Shown here: positions 54,706 through 63,904 of the stretch, in pieces
Layout: each line of letters opens with the position of its first letter
Numbering within the stretch: position 1 is the stretch's first letter
Source of the DNA: Chthoniobacter flavus Ellin428
GTDB lineage: Bacteria; Verrucomicrobiota; Verrucomicrobiia; Chthoniobacterales; Chthoniobacteraceae
DNA length: 64,000 bases
NCBI RefSeq assembly: GCF_000173075.1
Contig: NZ_ABVL01000003.1
Span: forward strand, 310,001-374,000
Direction: 5' to 3'
The notes under the pieces: generated by a model
The model's input: the letters and a program-made list of their open reading frames with translations, nothing else
What the model was told of the DNA's origin: nothing
Databases searched by the model: none
Made by a program: the position numbers and the translations under genes

Positions 54706-55499
54706 AATACCTCGACGCGCACAATCATCTGCACGATGCGCGTCTCGCCCCGCATCGCGCGGCCATCCTCGAGCAACTCGCGCAGCTTCCGATCGATCGC
54801 GCCGTCGTGAATGGCACTCGCGAGGAGGATTGGGAGTCTGTGACCGCGCTGGCTCGCGAGCAGTCTTTTGTGGTTCCATCCTTCGGCCTGCACCCATGGT
54901 ATGTCGCCTCGCGCACATCGCAGTGGCTCGAAAGGTTGCGTGGGCAGCTGGAGGCGCATCCCAACGCCGGTGTAGGCGAGATCGGCCTCGACCGGTGGAT
55001 TGAAGGCCACGATCCCAAAGTGCAGGCGGAGGTTTTCCTTCCACAACTCGCGCTGGCGGCGGAGTTGAATCGCCCCGTGACCATCCATTGCCTGCAGGCC
55101 TGGGGCGCGCTCGATGAACTACTGCGCGCCCATCCGCTCCCGCGGCGCGGCTTCCTCATCCATGCCTACGGTGGCCCGCAGGAAATGGTCGCCGGCTTTG
55201 CCAGGCTCGGCGCTTACTTCTCCTTCAACGCCTACTTCCTCCACGAGCGAAAATCCCGGCAGCGTGAAGTCTTCCGCCACATCCCGGAGGACCGGCTGCT
55301 CATCGAAACCGACGCGCCGGATATGCACCCGCCGGAAAAGTTCACCGCTTTCCCCCTGCGCGATGGTGACGATAAGCCGATCAATCATCCGGCAAATATC
55401 GCGATCACTTACAGACACCTTGCGGAAATTCGTGAAGTGTCGCCCGAGTCACTAGCGTCGTCTGTAGCGACGAATTTCGCCCGGCTTTTCGGAAACTGA
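54702..55499 (+). CDS. tatD: TatD-family hydrolase/DNase, 265 aa
   Basis: Metal-dependent hydrolase of the TIM-barrel amidohydrolase superfamily; family members act as DNases. Motifs: DAHNHLHD at the start (the H-x-H), GEIGLDRWIEGHDPK (Glu-Leu-Asp motif), NRPVTIHCLQAWGAL, LIHAYGGPQEMVAGF and LIETDAPDM (conserved D). The length is typical. It shares a 4-base overlap with sufE. An upstream frame starting at 54579 lies inside sufE and was rejected. Confidence 0.92.
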   Translation: MKYLDAHNHLHDARLAPHRAAILEQLAQLPIDRAVVNGTREEDWESVTALAREQSFVVPSFGLHPWYVASRTSQWLERLRGQLEAHPNAGVGEIGLDRWIEGHDPKVQAEVFLPQLALAAELNRPVTIHCLQAWGALDELLRAHPLPRRGFLIHAYGGPQEMVAGFARLGAYFSFNAYFLHERKSRQREVFRHIPEDRLLIETDAPDMHPPEKFTAFPLRDGDDKPINHPANIAITYRHLAEIREVSPESLASSVATNFARLFGN

Positions 55500-55579
55500 C
55501 GGGATTTGCAGAAAGCGCCATTGTAGGGCGGGAATCTCGCCGCCACGTGTGGAAAGACGGTCCCGGAACGGGTCAAAGC

Positions 55580-55850
55580 GGCCAGCGGTATCCGTTTAGC
55601 GTGCGTCGGTGCCAGCCCGGAGGGCCGATGGACCGTAGCCGGGGGTTGAGCGAGCTTGCGAGCGATACCCCCCGGAAACCATCCAAAAATGAATGCCCCC
55701 CGGAGGTGGTGCTGGAATTTTTCGCTGATGTGAGATTCCGCCATCCCTCCGGGATGGAATCCGTGGAGGACAGGCGTCCGGGGGTGGCACTCGCGGAGCT
55801 CGCTTACCCCCGGCTACGATCCGGCAGCCCTTCGGGCTGAGACCAGCGCT
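55580..55850. repeat. Dispersed composite repeat, third location
   Basis: Contains CGAGCTTGCGAGCGATACCC, CCCCCGGAGGTGGTGCTGG, CATCCCTCCGGGATGG and a GGGGGTGGCACTCGCGGAGC stretch. These blocks resemble segment 1 at 8281-8355 and the copies at 23630-23760, in a different arrangement. No gene is supported between tatD and the antitoxin-like gene at 55891. Confidence 0.55.
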
Positions 55851-55890
55851 TGCTCAACGGATACCAGCCGGGATGGCCGCCCTATAATGG

Positions 55891-56109
55891 CTAATACCGT
55901 AGGAGGCGCGCTTTCACTTCAGTCCAATCGTGAAATTTCGCTTCTCCTTCCGCCACACGCTCAGCTCTAGCCGTCAGCACTTCGCCATGCCAGGCAGGTG
56001 AGGTTACGCCTTCAGGTGAGCGGCAAAGATCGTCCCAGAGCTCCTCCATGACGCGTAGTTTGTCCGCGTGGGTCATTTCGCTGAGAGGCAAAGTCGTCGC
56101 AACGCTCAT
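55891..56109 (-). CDS. Addiction-module-like (TIGR02574-type) protein, 72 aa
   Basis: Small protein with EMTHADKLRVMEELWDDLCR, SPEWHGEVL-like section (here SPAWHGEVLTARAERVAEGE) and WTEVKARLLR at the end. This is the pattern of the stabl_TIGR02574 family of putative antitoxins, which usually stand upstream of a RelE-type toxin. Here the downstream neighbour is tcdA, so no toxin partner is visible. It may be a solitary remnant. Confidence 0.7.
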   Translation of the reverse strand: MSVATTLPLSEMTHADKLRVMEELWDDLCRSPEGVTSPAWHGEVLTARAERVAEGEAKFHDWTEVKARLLRY

Positions 56110-56137
56110 TGCCAGAGCTTATTCGAATCAGGATCGC

Positions 56138-56935
56138 TTAGCAAGAAGTTGACTTGGCATGACCATCGGCAATCCGCCGCACCACTTCACCCGCGGCCGC
56201 GAAACCGAAAGCACCAGTGACAAACGTCGCCGTGCCAAACCCGCTCGCGCAATCCAGGGTAAGACTTTCGCCGCCCGGCTCCGGTTCGGCAGCACAGGTG
56301 CCATTCGACCACGGGAACACCGGCTTCTCCGCTGAATAGACACAGGACACGCCGAAGTCCTGCTGAAGACCGCGCGGAAATCCGCAATCCCGCCGCAACT
56401 TCCGGCGAACCTGCCGCAAAAGTTCATCCTGCTCCGAATGCGCGAGGTCCGCGACACGCACCATTGTGCCATCGCGTTTGCCACCCGCTCCGCCAAACGT
56501 CAGCACCGGCAATCCCCGTTCCCGGCAGCCGGCAATGATTACGCATTTATTCGTCAGCTTGTCCGTCGCATCGATGACGAAATCATACCGTGGGGTGAGC
56601 AATTCAGCGGCATTGGCCCCGGTGAAAAAATCCGCAATCGTCTCCACCTTACAGGTGGGCTGAATCAGCCGCACCCGCTCGGCGAGCACATCCACCTTGG
56701 GTCGCCCGATCTGCCCATCGAGCGCGGGCAATTGCCGGTTCACGTTGGTGATGCAGACGTCGTCGAGATCGATCATGGTCAGCCCACCGATCCCGGAGCG
56801 AGCGAGCGCTTCGACCACCCACGAGCCCACCCCGCCCACGCCGACGACACACACCCGCGCAGCACGCAGGCGCTCCAAGCCCGCGCGCCCATAAAGACGC
56901 GCCACGCCGCCAAAGCGCTCGGCAAAATCGTCCAC
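56138..56935 (-). CDS. tcdA: tRNA threonylcarbamoyladenosine dehydratase, 265 aa
   Basis: E1-like (ThiF/HesA-type) enzyme that converts t6A37 of tRNA to the cyclic form. Nucleotide-binding motif VGVGGVGSWVVEALARSG near the N-terminus, IDLDDVCITNVNRQLPALDG following, then VIDATDKLTNKCVI and a C-terminal catalytic/structural region (GESLTLDCASGFGTATFVTG). I chose the GTG at 56935: GAGGAAGGAAAG upstream is a strong ribosome-binding site and the codon follows the hslO stop by 1 base. An ATG at 56962 would overlap hslO by 26 bases. The gene is likely co-transcribed with hslO. Confidence 0.88.
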   Translation of the reverse strand: MDDFAERFGGVARLYGRAGLERLRAARVCVVGVGGVGSWVVEALARSGIGGLTMIDLDDVCITNVNRQLPALDGQIGRPKVDVLAERVRLIQPTCKVETIADFFTGANAAELLTPRYDFVIDATDKLTNKCVIIAGCRERGLPVLTFGGAGGKRDGTMVRVADLAHSEQDELLRQVRRKLRRDCGFPRGLQQDFGVSCVYSAEKPVFPWSNGTCAAEPEPGGESLTLDCASGFGTATFVTGAFGFAAAGEVVRRIADGHAKSTSC

Positions 56936-56936
56936 G

Positions 56937-57743
56937 CTACTTTCCTTCCTCAGCACCGACATAGGCTTCCAGCGCTTCGCGCGTGATCTTATGCCGCGCA
57001 CCGCAGCGCGGGCAGCTGATGCGAATGACCGGGTCCTCGCCAAACAACCCTTCCGGGTCCGATTTCATGACCGACGCCAGCACCGCCATCATGCGCTCCT
57101 GGGTGCAACCGCACTCCCAGCGATAGGACCGTATCTCGAGCAGACTGAGTTGCTCGGAACTATCGAGCATCTGGATCTCCTCCACGGTGAGTTTCTCCAG
57201 CCACTGCAAGTCGCACTGGGGCTGTGCGGAAATGAAAACGAAGTCCTCCGGGCCGAAGGAAAAGAAACGTCCCACGCGCTGCTCACTCTGCAGGTAATAG
57301 CGCTCGACCGCGCGAAAGATATCATTGCCGGTGAAGTCGACCGCGCTGCGTTGAGGGGCTTCGTTGCCACGCACCACATCAGCGAGAAAAATCTGCGCCG
57401 CGTCGGCCTTCACATTCTCGGTAAAGAGCTGGCCTACGACGGTGCTGAGGCGATTGTCGCCGGCGACGAACAGGTTGAGCAGCGGCGCCTGCAAATGGAT
57501 CGTCCACGCCGAGGACTCGTTCCACGGGCGGCTCGCGCAGTGCAGCGTGATCGCCGCAAGGGCCTGCTTGAAGAGTTCGTCGTGAAAAGGGTCGTGCTGA
57601 TACCCGTGCTGCCCTTGGTGGAGATAGTAATCGACGTAGAGGTCCCCGAAATCCGCCCGCGTCACGAGCGCATTGCGCCCGCGGACAAAATGACTGCGCA
57701 CTTCGAGTCCGGCCTCCGCCGGCAATGGTTTCGGATCGTTCAC
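56937..57743 (-). CDS. hslO: Hsp33-like redox chaperone, 268 aa
   Basis: Oxidation-activated holdase chaperone. The C-terminal Zn site is complete: C-G-C (ECGCTQERMM) and C-P-R-C (ISCPRCGARHK) separated by 30 residues, as in Hsp33. The core contains DFGDLYVDYYLHQGQHGYQ, WTIHLQAPLLNLFVAGDNRL, DIFRAVERYYLQSEQRVGRF and FVFISAQPQCDLQWL. No ATG is available after the hisH stop; the first acceptable start is GTG at 57743, giving a length close to other Hsp33 proteins. The open frame continues upstream through hisH but lacks Hsp33 features there. tcdA follows after 1 base. Confidence 0.85.
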   Translation of the reverse strand: MNDPKPLPAEAGLEVRSHFVRGRNALVTRADFGDLYVDYYLHQGQHGYQHDPFHDELFKQALAAITLHCASRPWNESSAWTIHLQAPLLNLFVAGDNRLSTVVGQLFTENVKADAAQIFLADVVRGNEAPQRSAVDFTGNDIFRAVERYYLQSEQRVGRFFSFGPEDFVFISAQPQCDLQWLEKLTVEEIQMLDSSEQLSLLEIRSYRWECGCTQERMMAVLASVMKSDPEGLFGEDPVIRISCPRCGARHKITREALEAYVGAEEGK

Positions 57744-57934
57744 AATTCCATAATGCCTCGGCGAAATGAGGGCTGCATCAATTTCCGAACGAAAAAATAA
57801 ATTTTTCCAGGAGGGATGCGCCGTTTCGACAGGCTCAAGGCCCCGAGCCTGCCGAGGGGCTCCTGCGCGTTCCCCAATCTTTTCCTCCACCTCCGCCCGC
57901 TGGATGGGGATCGCGCGGGAGCGCGTCCCTCCGT

Positions 57935-58558
57935 TCAGCGCGCGGCCGCGCTGGCGGGCACCGACGCGATGAAATTGCGCAGGATGCCGAGGCCGACGGC
58001 CTGGCTTTTCTCCGGATGGAATTGCACGCCGGCCACGCGGCCACGCGCCGCGCTGGCGGCGAAGGTCTCGCCGTACGTGGAGAAAGCGGTGACATCGGCA
58101 TCCACCTGCGGCGCCGGAAAGTACGAGTGCACGAAATACACGTGCGGCCGCACCGGCAATCCGCGCCAGAGCGGGTGCGAACGCAGGTCGAGTTGGTTCC
58201 AGCCGATCTGCGGCACTTTCAGTCCCGGCGTGCCGAAACGCTTCACCTTGCCGGGGAAAAATCCAAAGCCACGAACGCCGGGTGACTCTTCGCTCTCGTC
58301 GAAGAGCATCTGGTATCCCACGCAAATACCGAGGAACGGCTTATCCGCCGCCAGCCATTCGGCAATCGGCTCCCAAATGCCGCGCGATTGCAGCCCCTGC
58401 ACACAATCCCCAAACGCCCCGACTCCCGGCAGCACGACGCCCTCCGCGTCGGCAAGACGCGCGGGATCGCTGATCAACTCGACATCGGCATGCTCCCGCC
58501 GCAGCGCGTTGATGACGCTGTGGATATTACCGGAGCCGTAGTCGATGAGAGCGAGCAT
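57935..58558 (-). CDS. hisH: Imidazole glycerol phosphate synthase subunit HisH, 207 aa
   Basis: Glutaminase subunit that supplies ammonia to HisF in histidine synthesis. The triad is visible: C79 in LGICVGYQ, H181 and E183 in GVQFHPEKS. LPGVGAFGDCVQGLQSRGIW and the N-terminal LIDYGSGNIHSVINAL are typical. It is downstream of hisB by about 96 bases, which include short GGAATGC repeats. hisF and hisA are not in the window. Confidence 0.95.
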   Translation of the reverse strand: MLALIDYGSGNIHSVINALRREHADVELISDPARLADAEGVVLPGVGAFGDCVQGLQSRGIWEPIAEWLAADKPFLGICVGYQMLFDESEESPGVRGFGFFPGKVKRFGTPGLKVPQIGWNQLDLRSHPLWRGLPVRPHVYFVHSYFPAPQVDADVTAFSTYGETFAASAARGRVAGVQFHPEKSQAVGLGILRNFIASVPASAAAR

Positions 58559-58630
58559 GGAGAAAATGTGGAATGCGGAATGCGGAATGCGGAATGATCG
58601 CTGAAGGCGAACTGATTACTGATTACTGAG
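58559..58630. repeat. Short GGAATGC and CTGATTA tandem repeats
   Basis: GTGGAATGCGGAATGCGGAA then TGCGGAATGATCGC, followed by CTGATTACTGATTACTGAG. Simple tandem units in the hisB-hisH gap. Confidence 0.65.
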
Positions 58631-58654
58631 AACTAAGCACCAAACCCCTCAAAC

Positions 58655-59245
58655 TCAAAGCGTCCCCTTCGTGCTCGGGATGTCTTCGACGCGCGGGTCG
58701 AGCTGGCAGGCCTGATCCACCGCCTTGGCCAGGCCCTTGAAAACGGCCTCGCACATGTGGTGGGCGTCGCGACCGTAGAGAATCTCCACGTGCAGATTCA
58801 CCGCCGCATTCGTGCAGAAGGCGCGCAGAAATTCCTCCAGCAATGTGAAAGAGAAACCGCCGATCGAGGCTACGCCTTCCGGCGCCTTGTAGTGCAGGAA
58901 GGGGCGTCCGCTGAAGTCGATGACCACGCGGGCGAGCGTTTCATCCATCGGCAGATAGGCCCAGCCGTAGCGGCGGATGCCGCGCTTGTCGCCCAGCGCC
59001 TTGGTAAAGGCCTGGCCGAGCGCGATGCCCACATCTTCCACGGTGTGGTGAAAATCCACCTCGACGTCGCCATCCGCGTTGACCGTGAGATCGCACAGGC
59101 TATGGCGCGAAAAGAGCGTGAGCATGTGATCGAAGAAGGGAATCTTCGTCGCAATCTGGCTCGTCCCCCTGCCATCGATCCGCAGATCAATCTGGATCTT
59201 GGTTTCGCTGGTGCGGCGGTCGATCTGGGCTTGGCGGCTGGTCAT
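58655..59245 (-). CDS. hisB: Imidazoleglycerol-phosphate dehydratase, 196 aa
   Basis: Sixth step of histidine synthesis; Mn-dependent dehydratase. Conserved His-rich motifs: IPFFDHMLTLFSRHS, VDFHHTVEDVGIALGQAF, and DAHHMCEAVFKGLAKAVDQA. Single-function enzyme of standard length (no phosphatase fusion). It is upstream of hisH on the same strand and probably shares its transcript despite the repeats between. Confidence 0.96.
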   Translation of the reverse strand: MTSRQAQIDRRTSETKIQIDLRIDGRGTSQIATKIPFFDHMLTLFSRHSLCDLTVNADGDVEVDFHHTVEDVGIALGQAFTKALGDKRGIRRYGWAYLPMDETLARVVIDFSGRPFLHYKAPEGVASIGGFSFTLLEEFLRAFCTNAAVNLHVEILYGRDAHHMCEAVFKGLAKAVDQACQLDPRVEDIPSTKGTL

Positions 59246-59296
59246 GGAGAAAATGCGATGGCGTTTAAAACGCTTTCAATAACCCCGCAACCGGCA

Positions 59297-59417
59297 GAGG
59301 GGAAGAAAAGGATGAAGGCGGAAGGATGGAGGATGAAAAAATGAGTTCTTCGGCAGCGAATGCTTTCTCTAAAAAGCCGCGTAGCGCACTTCACTTCATC
59401 CTTCCTCCCTCATCCTG
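59297..59417. repeat. Imperfect fold-back of GGATGAA-type units
   Basis: Left AGAAAAGGATGAAGGCGGAA and GGATGGAGGATGAAAAAATG; right CACTTCATCCTTCCTCCCTC. Arms are imperfectly complementary. Located between hisB and the exported coiled-coil gene; no gene here. Confidence 0.5.
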
Positions 59418-59427
59418 ACCTCGTGAC

Positions 59428-60795
59428 TCAGGCTTCCTCGGCTTTGCGCTTCTTCATCTTGACGACAAAGTTCGCGCCGCCGAGCACAATGGCCAGACCC
59501 ACGACAATGGCCACCGCGCCGGGCAGCGTCATGTAAAAGGGCGGGGCGTCTTCCACATCCTTTTTCGCCGCCACTGGCGCCGACGATCCGTTGGCCTCCG
59601 CCACGGCCGCCGAAGGACGCGGTGTGCTGGCCTTCGGTTTCGGCGTCATCTTCTTGACGGGCCCCTTCGGTTCCGGAGTCGCAGCCGCTGCCGCAGCAGC
59701 AGGCTCCGAGGCAGCCGGTATGCTGACCGGCACCGACACGGTGGTCTTCTCCGCCACCATGTCCGCCGACAACCGCTTCGCGAGTTCATTGGCCTGCCAG
59801 AGCCGGGATGCATCTTTCAACTCGGCTTCGGCGCCTACTTTGTCTCCATTGGCCAGCTTCTGTCTGGCGTCCTCGGCCAATTTCACCGATTCCCGCATGG
59901 GCCCCAGCTTCAAAGCCAGCAATCGCTTTTCTTCGTTCTCGGCTTTCTTTTGCAGCGAAATCAGGCACGGGGCGCTGATCTTGATGAAAGGCGCCCAACG
60001 GCCCGAAGTATCGGCCGCCTTCGCCGCGGCTTCCGCCGATTCGTCCTCTTTTTTGACCGCCGCCTCCATTTCGGGACGGTCCGTCGTCGACGCCGTCTTG
60101 ACGCCCTTGTCGCGCTGGTCCTGCAGGATTTTTTGTTCCGGAATCGCTCGCTCGACCTGCGCCTTCAGCGCCGGGATGATCTTCAACGCCAGCTCGACCG
60201 CATCCGGCATGGTCGTCGCCCCGGCATAGGATTTTTGCATCGTGGCAAAGGCATTCAACGCGTCCACATAGTCGCCCGCCGCGCTCCGGGCCTTCATGTA
60301 ATTGAAAGCGATGCGACCGTCGATCTGCACTTTCTCCTTCTGCACCTCCGCTTTGCTCAGCCAATTCCCATCGAGCTTCACTTCCCCGCCCTCCACCCGC
60401 TTTAGTTCCGCTTGGAACGCGTTGAGGGTGGTCTGCACGTCGATCGTGCGCACGCTGTTCGGATATTGCTTCACAAAGGCGTCCAGCGCCGCGATGTACG
60501 GTTCATACTGGGCCGCCGGAAACGAATTCAGCTGAAGCCGGATGCGATCGATGGCACGATAAGCCTCCACTTCAGGGGAAATTTTGTCGATTTTCTCGAT
60601 TTCGGCCTTGGTTACCGTCCGTTCATCCACGACGCCACCCGAGCGGATCTCGATCGTCACGTCCTTGTCGGTCTCTTTGGTGATCTTACCCTCGATGTGC
60701 TCGCCGCTCTTCAGGGTCACGGTGTCGGCAAAAGCGCTGGTCACGAACATCGCGATCGTCAGCAGACGGGTAATGGAGGGAGAAATTTTGGGCAT
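59428..60795 (-). CDS. Exported/anchored protein with PTPDL-like features, 455 aa
   Basis: Function unknown. A signal peptide (SITRLLTIAMFVTSAFA) leads into an SH3-like beta segment (TVTLKSGEHIEGKITKETDK), a long helical region (about 70-330), an Ala/Pro/Lys-rich low-complexity linker (about 340-410) and one C-terminal transmembrane helix (AIVVGLAIVLGGANFVV) with basic residues behind it. So most of the protein is periplasmic and tethered to the membrane. The layout matches PTPDL-type verrucomicrobial proteins, a naming I am not fully sure of. The start at 60795 is the Met just before the signal peptide. Confidence 0.68.
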   Translation of the reverse strand: MPKISPSITRLLTIAMFVTSAFADTVTLKSGEHIEGKITKETDKDVTIEIRSGGVVDERTVTKAEIEKIDKISPEVEAYRAIDRIRLQLNSFPAAQYEPYIAALDAFVKQYPNSVRTIDVQTTLNAFQAELKRVEGGEVKLDGNWLSKAEVQKEKVQIDGRIAFNYMKARSAAGDYVDALNAFATMQKSYAGATTMPDAVELALKIIPALKAQVERAIPEQKILQDQRDKGVKTASTTDRPEMEAAVKKEDESAEAAAKAADTSGRWAPFIKISAPCLISLQKKAENEEKRLLALKLGPMRESVKLAEDARQKLANGDKVGAEAELKDASRLWQANELAKRLSADMVAEKTTVSVPVSIPAASEPAAAAAAATPEPKGPVKKMTPKPKASTPRPSAAVAEANGSSAPVAAKKDVEDAPPFYMTLPGAVAIVVGLAIVLGGANFVVKMKKRKAEEA

Positions 60796-60914
60796 GGAGC
60801 CGCGAGTTAAGCAGAGCATTTTAGAAGAAGAGAAGAATTTATTACGAACTGTGATAAACAGTTTGTCTATCCGCGCTTTTCGGAGGTCAGGCAACCCCCG
60901 GATGCCTTTTTTTC

Positions 60915-62173
60915 TCAGGGCTTCCCTGTCTGGAGGCCGTTGCCGTCGCTGGTCGCCGCCCGCCGATAGTCGGCGATCACCTTCGGCCGGGCCTTCGTTT
61001 CGGCCAGTTCCTTGTAGCCGCCCACGCCGTCCACGATCGCATTCGCCACGTGCTCCCGCCAGGCTGCGGAACTGATGAGCGTGCTCTCGGCATTATTGCT
61101 CACGAATCCGCACTCGACGAGAATGGCCGGCTGGGTGCAGAGCCGCAGCACGGCAAAGCGGGCATGCTTCACCCCGCGATCCACCATCGGCACCTGGCCG
61201 AGCAGCGCATGAAAGACGCTTCCCGCCAGCGCGCCGCTGGGCAGATCGACCGCATTGCCCGGCTCCTCCCGCAGATCGCGTTCGCGTGGCATCACGTCAT
61301 TCGTCGAGGGCGCGCCCCGGGGGGCGATGGAGAAAATCTCAAATCCCCGGGCGTCAGATTCGTGCTCGAGGAGTTGAAATGGATGCTTACGAAGATGGAA
61401 TTCGGGATGTGATTGGCGACCGCCGGACGTTGCTCGAGCGGAATGAAGACATCCGTAGCACGCGTCATGACAACCTTATAGCCTTCGGCCTCCAAAAGCT
61501 TGCGGGCACGTAGCGCCACATCGAGGGCGAAATTCTTTTCGTAACCGTATTTCGAAACGGCCCCGTTATCGTGTCCCCCGTGGCCGGGATCGAGCACCAC
61601 GGTAGTCACCGGTGTCATGCCGGGAATCAACTCCGGTCGCAGGTTGGGCTCGATGATCTTGCTCAAGTCGAGACGGGAAACGAGCACCTGCCCATCGTGA
61701 AAAGCGACCGGGAAGGCCAGCCAATGCTTCACGCCATTGATCGAGGCCTCGCGTAATCCGACCGTCACCTCGAGTTGCGATTTCCCGGAATCCAGGGTGA
61801 TCGTCTTGGAAAGCGGCGTGGCCGGCGGCGGTTCCTTACTGCTAATCGGGGCAGGTTCGTCAGAACTCTTCTCGCTGGCGGCGATGGATACCGGGGCTAC
61901 AGGCGCGACCTGGATGGTCGCGGGCTTCGCCGCGACGTTCAGGCTCGCCACGGTCGGCGCGAGGGCAGGCGCGGCGTTGGCGGCAGCGGTGAAATGGCCG
62001 GTTAAATCAACTGGGGGTGGTTTCGGGAATCCGTAAAACTGCGCGATGTTATCGAGCGTCACATATTCGCGGCTCTCGAATCGCACTAGATTCCACTCTG
62101 CCGCCGTGGCATGCATGGCGAGCACCGCCAGAATCGTGCAGCAAAAAGCTGGGACCCATGGGCTGGTCTTCAT
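60915..62173 (-). CDS. N-acetylmuramoyl-L-alanine amidase, frameshifted
   Basis: Zn-dependent peptidoglycan amidase (Amidase_3 type) that cleaves the bond between muramic acid and L-Ala. The first frame (62173 to about 61366) carries a signal peptide, a linker rich in Ala/Pro, then LDPGHGGHDNGAVSKYGYEK (Zn His and Glu), LEAEGYKVVMTRATD and FVSIHFNSS (second His). A one-base gap near 61361-61373 then shifts the frame; restored, it continues DARGFEIFSIAPRGAPSTND, DLREEPGNAVDLPSGALA and the catalytic ILVECGFVSNNAEST. Full length about 419 aa. The break removes the catalytic Glu, so the gene as given is non-functional unless the indel is a sequencing error. Confidence 0.88.
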
Positions 62174-62310
62174 GCCCCCATTCTCCCACGGGGATTTCCG
62201 ACGCGCAACCACACGCGGAACCTGAGCTGGACCGGCATCGACAGAGGATGAATGCATCGCTGTTTGAAAGGCATTCGTTTGCCTCCCAGTCCGCGGTTGT
62301 CCCGTCCGAT

Positions 62311-62496
62311 GCGCAAGGCTGCGGATATCCGGGAATCGCACCCGTCCCCAGTGCTGGCGAAGGCGTCTCGCCTGCGCGAACTTTTTAAGGATTTTTGCCG
62401 CTCTTCTCCTGCCCCACAGAGGGAAGTTCGTTTCGGCGAGACGCCGAAACCAGCACCCGAGACGGGTGCGCTGCCCAAAACTCTGCGGCGCTGCGC
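62311..62496. repeat. Intergenic fold-back element, 186 bp
   Basis: Left GCGCAAGGCTGCGGATATCC ... GCACCCGTCCCCAGTGCTGG ... GGCGTCTCGCC ... GCGAACTT; right AAGTTCG ... GGCGAGACGCC ... CCAGCACCCGAGACGGGTGC ... GCGCTGCGC. Strongly complementary arms around a short T-rich loop (GGATTTTTGCCGCTC). It fills the msrB-amidase gap. Confidence 0.75.
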
Positions 62497-62508
62497 TCCC
62501 TAACGAGC

Positions 62509-63114
62509 CTACTTCTTCGCCGGCTCTTCCGCTTTGGCCTCCGGCTTCGCCTCCCCCGCTTTTTCAAACAGCGGCAGATACTCGCCGTAGCCCTTCGCCT
62601 TCAACTCCGCCACCGGGATGAATTTCAGCGACGCCGAATTGATGCAATAGCGCAGGCCTGTCGGAGCCGGACCATCATTAAAGACATGCCCCAGATGCGC
62701 GTCGCTCTTCGACGAGCGCACCTCAGTGCGGACCGCCCCAAAGCTCTCGTCGCGCTTCTCCACAATCGCGTCCTTTTTCAGCGTGCGCGTGAAGCTCGGC
62801 CAACCGGTGCCGGAATCGAACTTGTCCAGTGAAGTGAACAACGGCTCGCCGCTGATCACATCCACATAGATCCCTGCTTCGTGATTATTCCAGTAGGCGT
62901 TGTGGAAAGGCGGTTCGGTGCTGCCTTCGCAGGCGACTTTATACTGCTGCGGGGTCAGTTTCTTGCGGAGTTCGTCTTTGTTCATGTTCACGGTCACGTT
63001 CACGGTTTCCTTGGCCTTCTCTTTATCGTCCGTCGGGGTCGGGTCGGCGGCACGGACCTGCATCGCAAATGCAAAAGAAACGGCGAGAAGAGAGAAACAG
63101 AGGCGGTTTTTCAT
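62509..63114 (-). CDS. msrB: Exported methionine-R-sulfoxide reductase, 201 aa
   Basis: Repairs methionine R-sulfoxide in envelope proteins. A signal peptide (residues 1-22, cut near MQVRAAD) precedes the MsrB domain: [71 protein letters not shown] and the catalytic C157 in [13 protein letters not shown]. The usual CxxC zinc ligands are missing (SGEPLF in place of CGxxLF), as in several Zn-free MsrB. The C-terminal 20 residues are Lys/Glu/Ala-rich. The start 63114 gives the signal peptide; the longer frame adds 13 residues. Confidence 0.92.
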   Translation of the reverse strand: MKNRLCFSLLAVSFAFAMQVRAADPTPTDDKEKAKETVNVTVNMNKDELRKKLTPQQYKVACEGSTEPPFHNAYWNNHEAGIYVDVISGEPLFTSLDKFDSGTGWPSFTRTLKKDAIVEKRDESFGAVRTEVRSSKSDAHLGHVFNDGPAPTGLRYCINSASLKFIPVAELKAKGYGEYLPLFEKAGEAKPEAKAEEPAKK

Positions 63115-63163
63115 GACGGGGAGTGAGATGGATTTGCGGAAGCAGTTGTTCAAAAATCCGGGA

Positions 63164-63475
63164 TTAATTAATGCGTTTCATCCGTTCGATGTCCACGCGT
63201 TCTTCGTCGGTCTGGCGCAACCGGGACCGGACATCGCGGAAGAATTTGACCAGGGTCAGTCCCCCGAAAGCGACCGGCAGAAGCAGGAGTATCAGCGCGC
63301 GCACCGGCAAAAGGAGCAGCGCGGTCAGGCCCAAGAATCCCACGAACCAGAAGAAAATCGACGCCCGCACGGTAAAGAAGCGTTCCTGCACCGTCCGGCT
63401 GCGCTGCACACTGCGGTTCGTCTTCCAGATACCGAAAACGAGGAGGGCCAGGAGCAGATAGGTTTCGAACTTCAC
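63164..63475 (-). CDS. Hypothetical small membrane protein, 103 aa
   Basis: Unrecognised. Hydrophobic segments: [14 protein letters not shown] (near N-terminus), [18 protein letters not shown] and [17 protein letters not shown] in the middle, then a basic, Asp/Glu-containing tail ([20 protein letters not shown]). Probably two or three transmembrane helices with a cytoplasmic tail. It lies 49 bases upstream of msrB on the same strand and could be in its operon. Confidence 0.65.
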   Translation of the reverse strand: MKFETYLLLALLVFGIWKTNRSVQRSRTVQERFFTVRASIFFWFVGFLGLTALLLLPVRALILLLLPVAFGGLTLVKFFRDVRSRLRQTDEERVDIERMKRIN

Positions 63476-63652
63476 AGGGATAAATTACGCCAGTTGCGTC
63501 AAATACCACCATGAAAGAACGCCGGGCTTAGAGAGGAACTGCCACGCGGAGTTCGAAGGAAGCAAAATGACCGGAGGATAAGCCGGTAAAAAAAGCGGAA
63601 CATCCAACATCCAATCCGACTCCGGGGAGAACTGCCGCAGAAGAAGCAGTGG

Positions 63653-63683
63653 CTATCAACTATCCACTCTCAACTATCAACTT
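63653..63683 (+). repeat. Degenerate CTATCAA short repeat
   Basis: CTATCAACTATCCACTCTCA followed by ACTATCAACTT; same structure as 21464-21493. Just upstream at 63599-63614 is an AACATCCAACATCCAA run. Confidence 0.55.
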
Positions 63684-63904
63684 TTGCATGTCCCCCCAAC
63701 AGAATCTCAGGCAAGAGTCCTGCTGAAGCACCTGCATCTTCTCACTCCCTTGCCCGCCGTAAGACCAACTGAACCCGTGGAACGGACTCATCGCGAAACA
63801 TCCCCTTCGGCCTCGGCGAAAACCGCTTTCACCCGGCAAGTCGTCCTCAGGGGCGCGCTGCTGGCCGGCGGACTTTGGCGCCGATCACCGGAGGGCCACG
63901 CTGC

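Noticed and set aside
57744..58325. Upstream extension of hslO
   Set aside because: In frame but lies mostly antiparallel in content to nothing known, overlaps hisH in the same strand, and has no Hsp33 features before residue 195 of the open frame.
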